From Anaspis maculata (taxonomy: Eukaryota; Arthropoda; Insecta; Coleoptera; Scraptiidae): a stretch of DNA of 64,000 bases. The notes below the pieces were generated by a model. It was not told the origin of the DNA and did not search any database. It worked only from the letters and a program-made list of their open reading frames with translations. A program made the position numbers and the translations under genes. This document shows, in pieces, positions 24,256 to 35,221 of the stretch. Each line of letters opens with the position of its first letter. Position 1 is the first letter of the stretch. The stretch spans positions 33,711,979 through 33,775,978 of the forward strand of contig OX421963.1 in NCBI GenBank assembly GCA_949128115.1. The letters are read 5' to 3'.

Positions 24256-26396
24256 GGTTGCACCGAATATTCGGTTTATATTTGGTATTCGGTCTATTCG
24301 GCCACTTCGGCCGAATATTCGATTGGGCCGAATAACTGAGTCAAATATTCGGCGATAGCCGAATATTTTTACTAATTTTGAAAATTGTGTAATAAAACAC
24401 AAAACTTCATTTATCCTCGCGTTTATCAAACAAAAACACATTCATCCCAACACGTTCACTGCCATCGAAATTTTGCGATTTTTCTTAGCAGGCCATTTAT
24501 GTCATCTTATAGTGCAGTGAAAACTGAGTTCTCTGGCACAGGTCAAAGTTCGAAATACACCTTGGTATTTCGAAAAGTCACGAAAAAATGAGCCCAACAT
24601 AATAATTTTTTGGGGGTCAAATTTCGCATATATACCAAAAAATCAAAAAGATATCCATGCACTTGTAATCTCCTAGGCCGTGATGGACCGCTGCCATTGT
24701 CGATATGCAGCATACTGTAACGGTCTGAAATTCCGTTTCGATCTAGCCGACCGTCCTTGGCAACGATGTCAGGTGGTTGTTGACCGATTTTGTTTTTCGG
24801 GAATAGTTTTGGGTTTTTCTGCAGCGCGAAAGGGAAGATCGTTTTGCTGGCCTGTTGATGCCGATAAATTGCAGACGAGCTCGATAGGTTTCTACCTTAA
24901 CACCCTTCAAGTGCCTTCACGCTGTAAGCGCCTCAACGTTCCGGAGACATCATCTCTGCGTCATACCTGAGCGTGATTGAACCCCTTGTTCTAGGGTGAG
25001 TTCTTGGAAACCATCCTCGTGCCGTTCCATACCTAACCCCATTCCTTTTTCAGGGTTCTTTTCTTCCTGCTTTTACTTTAGTTCGACTTAGTTCGTATTT
25101 GTATTTTTACTCGTTTTCTTGGGATTTGGTCTGATACAGCATCGGTGACGTCGGCTGTCATCTTGCGTCGAACAGTCGAGCTGAAACTTCGGCAAGCTTG
25201 TTGAGCGGAAGACTGGAAGGAGGAAGGACGCGCATGGTCTGGGATACATCGTGTTAGCCCGAGAAGAAGAACCTTGGTTCGGTGCAGGTGCCGCATGGTT
25301 TTCCTTTCTTCCTGCAAGGTCAGAGCGTTCCAATTTTATCCCAGTTGAAAAGCGATAATTCCAATATCTGAACTAAGTGTACCTGTTTTATTTATTTGTT
25401 GTTATTATAAAAAAATGTCAACGCAGACGTCAGTTGCCTGACCGTCGAGGTAGTTAGATTGGCCGTAATTTGTAGCAACTCGATTCACTGAAAGTGCACA
25501 AATCAGGAGCTAAAACAATCCCGTGCGAAAGAAACGTTATTCCGATCCCCGGAACCTATTTCCTATTTCACGTACGTACGTAGGTAGGTAGGGTAAACTA
25601 AACGAAAGGATCCATTGCGCAATCCGCTTCATTGCGATAGCACGAAACTGTTTTGTTTCTCAGTGCAACCGACAGTAGGGCTGTTTCGGCCTCATTAGCC
25701 GGTCTGCCTATCCTCTCCGGTCAAGACCCTGCTGTATTCAATAAATTGTTAAATATTACTTTGAGCTTACGTATTCTTACTTCTCTAATCTATCCAAAAG
25801 AAAGATTCACTTCGAAGTCTGAGACATTATTTTATACTAGTAAGTATTTGGTAGTTTCCAAACCGACACAGACATTAAGCTAACGGAAGAAACTACCTGG
25901 CGCCTTATTTATTTATTTTTTTCTACTAATTTTTACTGCACGACCACTCTCCTGAGCTTTAGCCGAGTGCAAGTCTGATGTCCGGTGAGTATGCCCTCTA
26001 GTGAGAAAAAGATCGTGGCAATACTCAAGCCAGGAACCTGAAAAAATGAAAATTTGCTGACCGGCCTGGTGGAGCTTCACGCTGCTCGTCCCATGGGACC
26101 AGCGTGGCAGTGAAGGTGTTATGCGTTATATTCATGTGTCAAATTTATTCTCATTTTCAAGTAGAATGACTAATTGTAATAAGATTCATGATACATAACA
26201 CAAACAGTCATAATTGAGGTACAGTAGTTAATTTAGAAAGAAAGAAGAACAGAAATAAAGAATAATCGCTCCAAGTTTATCCCGCAAGATTGACAGATAC
26301 CGAGCTATTCGGCCGAATATTCGGTACTCGGCGATGAGACTTCGCCGAATATTCGGCCGAAGCCGAATATCGGAAAATCACTATTCGGTGCGAAAG
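24256..26396. mobile_element. Putative hAT-like element with CCGAATATTCGG subterminal repeats
   Basis: Left block 24256-24372 starts GGGTTGCACCGAATATTCGG and is packed with CCGAATA/TATTCGG words. A matching inverted block is at 26305-26396 (ATTCGGCCGAATATTCGG, CACTATTCGGTGC). Such palindromic subterminal clusters occur in some hAT elements. The right terminus is diverged and I see no convincing target duplication. The 1.9-kb interior has no recognisable transposase; the frame at 24680-24970 is unassigned. Confidence 0.5.
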
Positions 26397-26534
26397 AGTT
26401 GCCCAAAAACACTTCCAATAACGAAAATAGAGGGCAGTCTCACTCTGTGACCCCCTTTATATTTCTAAAATTCTTCTTCTTCATGAAGAATTATCAATAA
26501 TTGGAAATAATGCTTGCGTTTGCGCTGTATTATA

Positions 26535-26899
26535 ATCAAATCATCTGTCCATTTTGGCGAAGGTGCCGACATTCCAGAACACACGGGAAGCACGCGAAAG
26601 GTGTGTGATTTTTTGAGAGTCACCCAGAAATCGTATGCCGGATCACTGTGAAGTTTTCCGGAGGACCTATGAACATTCGAGATTGATTAGTCGGACTTAT
26701 ATAAGGCACCGATCCTCGCCCTACACCAGTATTGAATGAGAAGTGATCGAGTGCGATAGAAAGCGGACAGTCTCAGCGATATTCTCGAGTGAATAACTGT
26801 TGGTGTGTATTTATCGTAGTACGCAGTGATAAACAGTGTGTGTTTTAAAACGATCATCTCAATTATTATGAACGAACCCGTACGCGAAAAACGTAACAA
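26535..26899 (+). mobile_element. Solo LTR family L, 5'-truncated copy 3
   Basis: From ATCTGTCCATTTTGGCGAAG to ACGTAACA it matches the second half of the LTR at 2973-4227, including GAACACACGGGAAGCACGCG, the TATATAA box at 26698-26704 and ACAGTGTGTGTTTTAAAACG. It lacks the MITE present in copy 1. The 5' half is missing. Confidence 0.75.
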
Positions 26900-27377
26900 T
26901 ATCATACCGTCCCCATATTTACCATTAGATAAAGGTACGTGATAGCAACAGACTAATTATGTCCTAGGAGGGCAGACTACGATACCCCATCACTAATTTA
27001 ACATAAAATTGAGATTTCCTGAATGAACCAAAGTTTCTCACTTCTTGGAAATGCAGGTAGACACTCATCAACTCCACAGTCGACTACCTAGGATTGCAGC
27101 CTTTTAGTCAGCCAGCCTTGGACTGACAGATCAACGTGCCAGGAGCAATTACTTTTAATTAGCCAGCGCATGCATGTTTCAGTCTAGGATAGATCATGCA
27201 GAGACGGAAATAAAAACAAACTGTCTGGAAAATGCATGTCGAGTAAGCTGCATCCAAATGCACTGATAATTCTTGAACAATTAAAACTTGCTACATTTGC
27301 TAGCTGAAAAGCTCTAGTAGATCCTCATATTTGGTATCCACACCGACTGCACACTAGGCAAATAATCTAGAGATATA
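26900..27377. other. No recognisable feature
   Basis: Non-coding by inspection on both strands. No repeats were noticed. Confidence 0.4.
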
Positions 27378-27952
27378 CAGGGTGTTTCAGTTTTAATCGA
27401 GCAAACTTTGGGATAAAATTCTCCTCATCTTCCTGATTCAGAAAAATATAACATACATGCCTTTCACTCGTTTAAGATACAGGGTGTCAAAGTCAATTTT
27501 TTTCGGTTTTCAAAATTTTGGAACTTGAGAACCGTTCAACCATAGTAGCTGAAATTTAGCATAGACTGGTTCGTCGGAACCGTCTACCTACCTGCCAAAT
27601 TTTGAAAGAATCCAACCAGTGGCGTAGAAGCTATGGGAGGTCATTATTTTGGAAGCATCTGTAGAACCTTGATAAATAATGACCCCCCATAACTCCTACG
27701 CCACTGATTGGATTCTTTAAAAATTTGGCAGGTAGGTAGACGGTTCCGACAAACCAGTCTATGCTAAATTTCAGCTACTATGGTTGAACGGTTCTCAAGT
27801 TACAAAATTTTGAAAACAGAAAAAAATTAACTCTGACACCCTGTATCTTTCTTAGTAAACGAGTGAAAGGCATGTATGTTATATTTTTCTGAATCAGGAG
27901 GATGAGAAGAATTTTATCCCAAAGTTTGCTCGATTAAAACTGAAACACCCTG
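27378..27952. mobile_element. 575-bp near-perfect palindromic MITE with TA target
   Basis: Opens CAGGGTGTTTCAGTTTTAAT and closes ATTAAAACTGAAACACCCTG, flanked by TA (27376-27377, 27953-27954). The arms mirror each other almost to the centre near 27665; GGCAGGTAGGTAGACGG and its complement are further landmarks. An internal ACAGGGTGT word repeats the terminal motif. It has no coding capacity. Confidence 0.85.
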
Positions 27953-27954
27953 TA

Positions 27955-29433
27955 TAATGGCGAGGATGATGGTCGAGATGATGGTTTTTCTCGTATGATA
28001 ATCTCACCATGAGTGAAGGTCAGTTGTACGGCTAAAACTGGAATCTGTGAAGATGCATCCGAACCATACATCCCTGGCTTATCTTTGATTCACAAGTAAC
28101 AAGCACCAAATGGCAGGGTTCAATCCAGGGGACAGCTCTTCCACCCAGCCAGAATTTTATTCGCACTAATATACAGGGGAAAGATTTTAACAAATAACAA
28201 CTAGCTGTTTATACAATGGGTCTATCGAATATTATATGGTCAAAATAACGATTACTTACTTTGAGAATAGTGAGTTCCACATCCAGTAAATAGAAAAATC
28301 CCATCTTTTTACATTGGCATGATACAATAATTATTGTTATTTTGCTCCATAATATGTTAAGTATGTAAAATTCACATAATTATACAACAAGCCCATACTG
28401 AGAGATGGCGGAAAAATTACTAGTCTATATGATAATAAAACAGTTATCAAAAAACCAGATAGGATCATACTTAATGCCGTATCCCAATAAAAGGGGGCAA
28501 AGTTCCACCCTTCAACCCCTCATATCTCCAAAAATTTAAAATCCATTTTTTTTACCTTTGTCTAATAAATTTCCAGCATTTCGATAGATTTCCTTGGAAT
28601 CTTGGGCATGAGTTCAGGGACAGCATGTGTAAGTTATTGAGTATCACAAAAAAATGACAAAAAAAAAACTGTGCAATAACGTCCTGGGGTGTCATAAATT
28701 TTGGTTTTGTGCTCTTGCAAACGACATTATTATTTATATACTTAGTTTCAAATGGTAATTAGATGTGTAAATAATAAGCTAATGCAGTGAATACCAAGTA
28801 GGTATCAGACAAAATGATACGATAAATAAATCAATATCAAGTTACTAACGATAATTTATTTAAATCATAACAGTGCATTGAATTCCCAGTGTACGAGTAG
28901 ATTTATTTAAATGTTTTCCATTTGGACGGCTGCTGCTATCTATCTATTCTACGCTTGAATATGAGAACAGTTGATTTTAACAAAATATGAAGGCTCTGAA
29001 CATAAATATGAAACAGTGGAATTCATTTTACCCGTAGTTCGGTAGCTGAAGTCTACATAGAACGACATTTCTATTGGACAAAATCATAATCAAACACTGA
29101 AACTAGATGTTCTGGAATCCAAAAATGTATCTACTTCCGTATCGCAGGCACTGGTACGAAAACGTAGCAGGATATGAAGAAGAGAAAGGAATTGAGTTAA
29201 GATTTTAACACAGAAGGTGAAATTTCAACTCACGAGAGCCCCTTCCCAAGCTCGTTCACGTCAAGTCAACTTATTTGTGAGTATTGAAATAAATCAATTT
29301 TGGGACTGCTTAGCCTGTGATCATCTAGTATCAGGACGTAGGTAATCGCCATCCTGTTGTTACGCGTATTGGAAATGGTAAACAGAGTCACAAAACTCAC
29401 AGACAGGGAAAATGTCAAAACGCTGCGCTTGCT
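27955..29433. other. No recognisable feature
   Basis: AT-rich, no frames of note on either strand, no terminal repeats found. Confidence 0.45.
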
Positions 29434-29818
29434 TATAACGTACATGGGCCGGAAATTTTGGGAAATTTTTTAAAACCGAATAACTTTCTTCCAATAGTTT
29501 TTATTTTCAAACTTAATATTGCGAAAATCGACATCATATATATAGCAATAACAAATTCATATTCAACATATTGATAATGGACCATTATCTTCGATGGATC
29601 TCAATTTTCTTCTGCTATGTTGCATCGTTCTCTGGACAACTAACAGCAGGATCAATTTCTCCAACGCGGAATGCTCATGGTCTTTATTTGCGTCTTCCCA
29701 TCCCTTGTCTTATACTTTTCTGCTCAATCCTGATAAAAAAATCTTTGAAAATTGGATATCAAAAGTAGATTGCATTGGGCGTCGTGTAGGCCTATTTTCA
29801 AATACGGCGCGGTTCCGG
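29434..29818 (-). mobile_element. Partial copy of the palindromic core of the hAT element at 60505-61600
   Basis: Starts ATAACGTACATGGGCCGG and continues through AAATTCATATTCAACATATTG, GGACCATTATCTTCGATGGA and CATTCTCTGGACAAC-like sequence. It matches the reverse complement of about 60900-61110 and, over part, the direct sequence at 60620-60850. It is interrupted at 29818 by the hAT-type insertion. Confidence 0.65.
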
Positions 29819-31067
29819 CAGTGTCGTAACTAGGCTTGTTGGCGCCTGTGGCAAAGTAGCAATTGTGCGCCCCAAGGAAGTGAACATACCAAGGGACCAG
29901 GCTCATGGTCCCCGGCAATGTTAATAATAATCGCAAATTTAAGCTGGAAGCATCCATATCCTCCCCCTCCGGATTTTTGGTCACAATGGGAACACAGTTA
30001 CCTATAAAAAAACATTTCAATATTGCCAATAAGATCATTATCATATTTTTGAAGTCTTCCACTCGATCTTTCATAAAAAAAAATAGGTGAAATCAATAAT
30101 GAACTCATTCGGCTCCTAGAAGAATTTTTCAAACTCCCGGCCGTCCATTCTATTGCAGTTGAGCTTGCCAACCCAGAAATAGAAACATCAAGACAAACTG
30201 ATAATCTTTTCACACAAAAAAGTCTTCAACAAGAAGTAACAAAATACTAACTAGTAGTACCTATAGGATGACAAAGATAAAAATTGAACAACAAAACGTA
30301 GCTGTTTTATCGATTGAATCTAGAGATATCTTTGTAATCTTTCTTGGTGGACAAAAAGCGCAAATACGACTTGACAAGCTCCAGTTACTGCATTTGAAAT
30401 GAAAAGATTTGGCCGAATATAGAGAGGCCTCATCTCAGACTAATTCGGCGCTCTCGTATTTATTTGGTGCAAATTACAAGTGAATACATGCGGTAATAGT
30501 CCGGCTGGAACTCGAAAAGCACCTAGACCAACCGGCGTCGGCGGATGGCGCTGAGCGCCGAGCGCGAGCGCTGCCTCATCCTCCTATTTTGTTATGAAGA
30601 TTTCATTTTTTTTAAGGGGGAAGGTGTACTATATGTATACCCATTGTAGTGGGGTAATTAGACTAAGGTATATAATCATGAGCGCGCAGCGCGATCGAAC
30701 ACAATCATAATCCAGATACCTGTACTAATAACAACCTAATAAACATACGTATATTTTGTATGAATGTCCGTGTATAATTGAAGTCAAATGACCCAACGTT
30801 CAATCCTCATACTACATATCCGTTACATGGCTGTTCTGGATCATGTCATGAAAAGGTGGTAGAAAGAGCCGCTTTTGATTTTTTTATTTAGAAAGTGAGT
30901 GAAGTTGTAGGTAAGAGTAGATATAGGTTCAGGAGAAAATTTGAAATGAAAATTGAAAAAAATAGGCAGGAAAAAGTAATAGGTATTACCCAAGCTGAAT
31001 TTTGCGCCCCTGAAATTTTTGCGCCTGTGGCAAATGCCACCTTCGCCACGCCCTAGTTACGGCACTG
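29819..31067. mobile_element. hAT-type non-autonomous element with exact 8-bp target duplication
   Basis: Termini CAGTGTCGTAACTAGG and CCTAGTTACGGCACTG form a 16-bp inverted repeat with one mismatch. GGTTCCGG flanks it on both sides (29811-29818, 31068-31075). The 8-bp duplication and CAGTG... ends are classic for hAT. Both ends also carry GCGCCTGTGGCAAA subterminally. No hAT transposase or BED finger frame is recognisable in its 1249 bp, so it is likely non-autonomous. Confidence 0.85.
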
Positions 31068-31075
31068 GGTTCCGG

Positions 31076-31613
31076 TTCTCGGACGGTGATTTTTCTAAAA
31101 TGGAACTCACACATTCCGTAAATTCAAAAAAACTGAAATGCAAACTTCGAGATGCGGTAAGCCCACGAAATATTAATCTAAGGTGGAGACTTGCTGCGAG
31201 TCATAATTGCAGAAAAAATTGAATTGAATTTTGAGAAGATTTTTTTTTTAAATCGAACCAACGGTTTTCGATTTTTCTACTCTGGAAAAACTGCAAATTT
31301 CCAACTTTTTATCCTGTGTAATAACAGATTTTCACCAATTTTTTTTCAAACAAGAGGTGACTGGTTCTTGGACATTTTCCAACAATTTCTTTACCAAATT
31401 TTCCGACAGTTTTCCAGTTGACAATTTGAAACCTGCTTATCGAGAGCAGACTCGAAGGATGGAGCTCAAAATGAAGCTTTATTTGATGATTTCTACAATG
31501 AGTGATTTGGAGAAGGCTTTGAGTTTTTTCTGCAAAATTTGAATTTTCTCAATTTGTTTTGAATTTTCTGCAAATTTGTTTAAATCTACCTTTCAAACTC
31601 CTATTCATCACCC
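31076..31613. other. No recognisable feature
   Basis: Sequence between the hAT duplication and the foldback arm. The short frames show no known domain. Confidence 0.4.
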
Positions 31614-31726
31614 GAATAGCCCAGGCATTTTAGATTTTGACCTGGAAAAAAATAACGTAAGTCTGAAAATTGGTGAAACGCTTCCACTTCAATCTTTCAA
31701 CCATATACCAAAAGTCCTAAAAAATC

Positions 31727-32880
31727 CTATGTCCGCTTCATCGGTTTTTGGCGGCAAAAAGGTGTAAGTGACATAATTTTAAAAACATTTTTTTTTTAAG
31801 TTTGTTTTCTCCTTATTGGCACCTCTTGTGCCATAGAAGTTTGCTGCCTTTTATTTAGTATTGATACAAGCTGAAAAATTCTGTTTAAACAGCACAACAC
31901 CCAGACCTGCTGCTCGGGAATCAAACCCGGGAGCTCTGCTTGCCGAGCGAACACGCAGTCCACTCGACTAGCGTATTTATTAGAATACGCGTTTCAAGTT
32001 TCAATACAGCTGAAAATTGCTGAAAATGCGGTCTCCTCGGTCAGTTGAACAACATATTGAAAGTATCAAGAAATCCCATGTCCACTTCATTGTTTTTTGG
32101 CGGCAAATGGCAGTAATTGACATTGTTTTGGAAACTATTTGATCAAACACGCGATCAAGTTCCAATACAGCTGAAAGTTGCTGAAAATGGTCCCCTCGGT
32201 CAGTTGAATAACATATTGAGAGTCCTAAAAAATCCTATGCCCGTATCATTGGTTTTTGGCGAGAAATAGATGTAGGTGACATTATTTTAGAAATTATTTA
32301 TTAGAACACGCGTTGAATTTTCAATACAGCTGAAAATTGCCGAAAATAGTCTCCTTGGTCAGCTAAATAACATATTGAAAGTCCTAAAGAAGCCTATGTC
32401 CGCTTCATTGGTTTTTGATAGCAAAAAAGTTTAAGTGACATTTTTTTCGAAACTGTTTATTAAAATACGCGCTGAATTTTCAATATAGCTGAAAATTGCT
32501 GGAAATGATCTCCCTGGTCAGCTTAACAACATATTCAAAAATCTACAAAATCCTATATCCGCTTCATTGTTTTTTGATGGCAAAAGGTTCAAGTGACATT
32601 GTTTCGGGAAGTATCCATTAAAATATGCGTTGAAGTTTTAATACAGCTGAGAATTGCCAAAAATGGTCTCCTCTGTCAGTTAAACAACATTCTGGAAGTT
32701 GTGAAAAATCCTATGTCCGCTTCATTGTTTTTTGGCAACAGAAAGGTATCCAAAAAGATATCGCTTGTACAATTTTGCCGTCACAAAAGCATGAAGTAGT
32801 TGAAAGATTCATCAGACTTTCGATATGTTATTAACTGATATGTTATTTAACAGTTGACTAACTGACTTAACTAGGAGACC
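31727..32880 (+). repeat. ~160-bp tandem repeat, left array (6 units)
   Basis: The landmark CCTATGTCCGCTTCAT followed by TTTTTGGCGGCAAAA recurs at about 31727, 32068, 32233, 32392, 32554 and 32711. The first interval is enlarged by the SINE. Each unit also carries TTCAATACAGCTGAAAATTG and CAGTTGAACAACATATTG-like words. Confidence 0.85.
31788..31974 (-). mobile_element. tRNA-derived SINE
   Basis: Read on the minus strand it begins with an A-box-like TAGTCGAGTGG (plus 31960-31970). A B-box-like GGGTTTGATTCCC (plus 31916-31928) follows about 30 bp later, then a body of ~100 bp and a terminal A10 tail (plus T tract at 31788-31797). It interrupts a ~160-bp repeat unit, so it is an insertion. It is about 185 bp long. 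The parent tRNA cannot be fixed by eye. Confidence 0.75.
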
Positions 32881-32933
32881 ATTTCAAGCCATTTTCAGTT
32901 GTATTGGAACTTCAACGCGTATTTTATTAAATA

Positions 32934-34070
32934 CCGGGTGTTTATAAATGTCTGTGATCACATCGCCTTTGGAATCCGCTTTCGATCACTACAATAGACC
33001 TATTTCTTATGGGGAACAGAGACGTTCAGACAAGGATGAATAATTTTAAGCCACACCCCTGGCCAATTAAACGCCTTTCATTATTAGGCGCGAAATTCGA
33101 GGAAGGCGATACTGTCACAATAAATTAGAATTGTCACTGTCACTATGACTGTAACATGTGTCGTGTCGCTACACTGATTGAACAATTCGAAAAATGCGCG
33201 TATGTTGTGTGGAAAGTTGTCCGCACAAAGTCCAAGACAGCATTTCCCCCAAATGTTGCATTCCACGGTTTTCCTGCTGACGAAAATAAGCGAAATAAAT
33301 GGATGGCCGCCACTGCAAGACATGATGCCGGCATCAGGAAGAATTTAAAGGCTAACGAAACAACTTCAGCTGTTTTACAAGTTGTACTTGCAAGGCCAAA
33401 AAGGGAGCGTCCAAATCACCGTTCAAAGTGCTGGGAATGCTACCTCACTCCGATTACTGTAACTTTACAACAAAACCTCAATATTTTGCTTCAATCTTAG
33501 GTGTTTCACGGGGCACTTCAGAGCGGAAGATTTCTATTCATCAGTGATTAATTATTTGTACAAAGAAGACACTGAAAACAAATGCTGTTCCGAACATTTT
33601 CTTGAGGAGCTTGTTCCTTTTTCTGGCTCCTGTAGCACTTCACTTCCACCTTCAGGTTATTCACAAGTGGGTACCTACGTCTTCAAAATACCCTTCCGCA
33701 CTATACTTCAACCCCTTATCACGCTGGTTCCCCGTCATTTGATGCTTACACTTTACACTTATAAACAAGTGAAGCGTTGTCGAGTCTGTAGGTTTGCATC
33801 GTGGCGAGACTTTTGCTCCATATTTTGGTCCTGCTCTACTGACAACTGATGACAAATTGTAACATATCGTTGTCAGGGGTAATGAGAAATAGAAAGTCAC
33901 TGACACTGACATAGTTGCTACGGGAGAATGTGAGGCAAATCCCGCCAATGAGCGGAGATAGGAGGCGAAATGGGCGTGAAAAAGGAATAGGTCCATTGCG
34001 CCTGTTTTTGTATTGTATTTTTCGGCCTGACCCATGCCTGCCGCGATCACAGATTCTTATAAACACCCCG
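32934..34070 (+). mobile_element. THAP-bearing DNA element with TA duplication
   Basis: Ends CCGGGTGTTTATAA and TTATAAACACCCCG, flanked by TA (32932-32933, 34071-34072). The surrounding ~160-bp repeat gives the empty site: joining the flanks across a single TA restores a normal unit. The outer ~70 bp on the left and ~100 bp on the right match the 125-131-bp MITEs at 8809-8939 and 58465-58589, making this the longer relative from which they look deleted. Inside is a degenerate THAP-domain frame. Confidence 0.8.
33194..33660 (+). pseudogene. THAP-type zinc-finger fragment, frameshifted
   Basis: Three reading frames together give the order of a C2CH THAP domain. MRVCCVESCPHK starts at 33194 in one frame. 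AFHGFPADENKRNKW with MAATARHD follows in the next (about 33258-33320). CFTGHFRAEDFY comes in the third from 33502. Known THAP domains start MxxxC...C, have a FPxD...KW helix and close with CxxHFxxxDF, so the match is specific although each part is in a different frame. The last shift may be an intron (TCTTAG precedes GTGTTTC) rather than damage. THAP domains bind DNA and form the N-terminus of P-element transposases. No catalytic domain follows, so only the DNA-binding part remains. Confidence 0.7.
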
Positions 34071-35150
34071 TAGTTTTTAAAAAAAGTCACTTCAACCTTT
34101 TTGCCGCCAAAAAAACCAATGAAGCGGACATGAGATTTTTCAGGACTTTTAGTATGTTGTTCAACTGACGGAGGAGACCATTTTCAGCAAAGTTCAGCTG
34201 TATTGAAACTTCAACGCGTATTTTCATGAATAGTTCCAAAAAAAAATGTCACTTGAACGTTTTTGCCGCCAAAAACCAATGAAGCGGACATGAATTTTTT
34301 TAGGACTTTTAATATGTTATCCAGCTGATCAAGGAGACCATTTTTAGCAATTTCCAGAATATGTATTGAAACTTAAGCGCATGTTTTAATAAATAGTTTC
34401 CAAAAAAAGTCACTTGAACAATTTTGCTACCAAAAAGCTATTAAGCGGACATAGTATATTTAAGGACTTTCAAAATGTTATCTAGCTGACCAAGGAGACC
34501 ATTCTCAGCAATTTTCAGCTGTATTGGAAATTCAACGCGTATTCTGATGGATAATTCCTAAAATAAGGTCATTTACACCTTCTTGCTGCCAAAAACCGAT
34601 GAAGCGGACATAGGATTTTTTTAGAACTTTCAGTATGTTATTCATCTGACAGAGGTGGCCATTCTCAGCAAATTTCAGCTGTATTGAGACTTCAACGCGT
34701 ATTTTAATGAATAGTTTCAAAAAAAATGTCACTTGAAAACCTTTTTGTCTAAAAAAAAACAATGAAGCGGACATGGGATTTTTCAGGACTTCCAATATGT
34801 TATTCAACTGACCAAGGAGACCATTTTCAGCAACTTTCAGCTGTATTGAAACTTCAACGCGTATTCTAATAAATAGTTTCTAAAATAATGTCACTTACAC
34901 CTTTTCGCCACCAAAAACCGATGAAGCGGACATAGGATTCTCTAGGACTTCCAGTATGTTATTCAGCTGACCAAGGAGACCATTTACAAGAACTTCCAGC
35001 TGTATTCAAACTTCAACGCGTATTATATTCTGATGAATAGTTTCTCAAATAATGTCACTTACACCTTTTTGCCGCCAAAAACCGATGAAGGGGACATAGG
35101 ATATTTTAGGACTTTCTGTATAAGGTTAAGGGGTTGAAGTGGAAGCGTTC
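34071..35150 (-). repeat. ~160-bp tandem repeat, right array (7 units, inverted)
   Basis: The reverse-complement landmark AATGAAGCGGACAT recurs at about 34118, 34277, 34440, 34599, 34761, 34920 and 35083, with CAGCTGTATTGAAACTTCAA between. It is the inverted counterpart of the left array. A further partial unit lies at 32860-32931, before the nested THAP element. Confidence 0.85.
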
Positions 35151-35221
35151 CACCAATGTTCAGACTTACGTTATTTTTTTCCAGGTTTTGGTTAATTTTG
35201 ATCCAAAATGCCTAGGCTAGA

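Larger units (their letters stand above)
31614..35221. mobile_element. Foldback element with inverted arrays of a ~160-bp repeat
   Basis: The outer ends mirror each other: TAGCCCAGGCATTTTAGAT on the left, ATCCAAAATGCCTAGGCTA on the right. They are followed inward by CCTGGAAAAAAATAACGTAAG and its complement. Between them lie tandem ~160-bp units, six copies left and seven right, in opposite orientation. Tandemly repetitive long inverted arms are the hallmark of Foldback (FB) transposons. A SINE (31788-31974) and a THAP-bearing element (32934-34070) are nested in it. No FB-type transposase was found. Confidence 0.75.
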
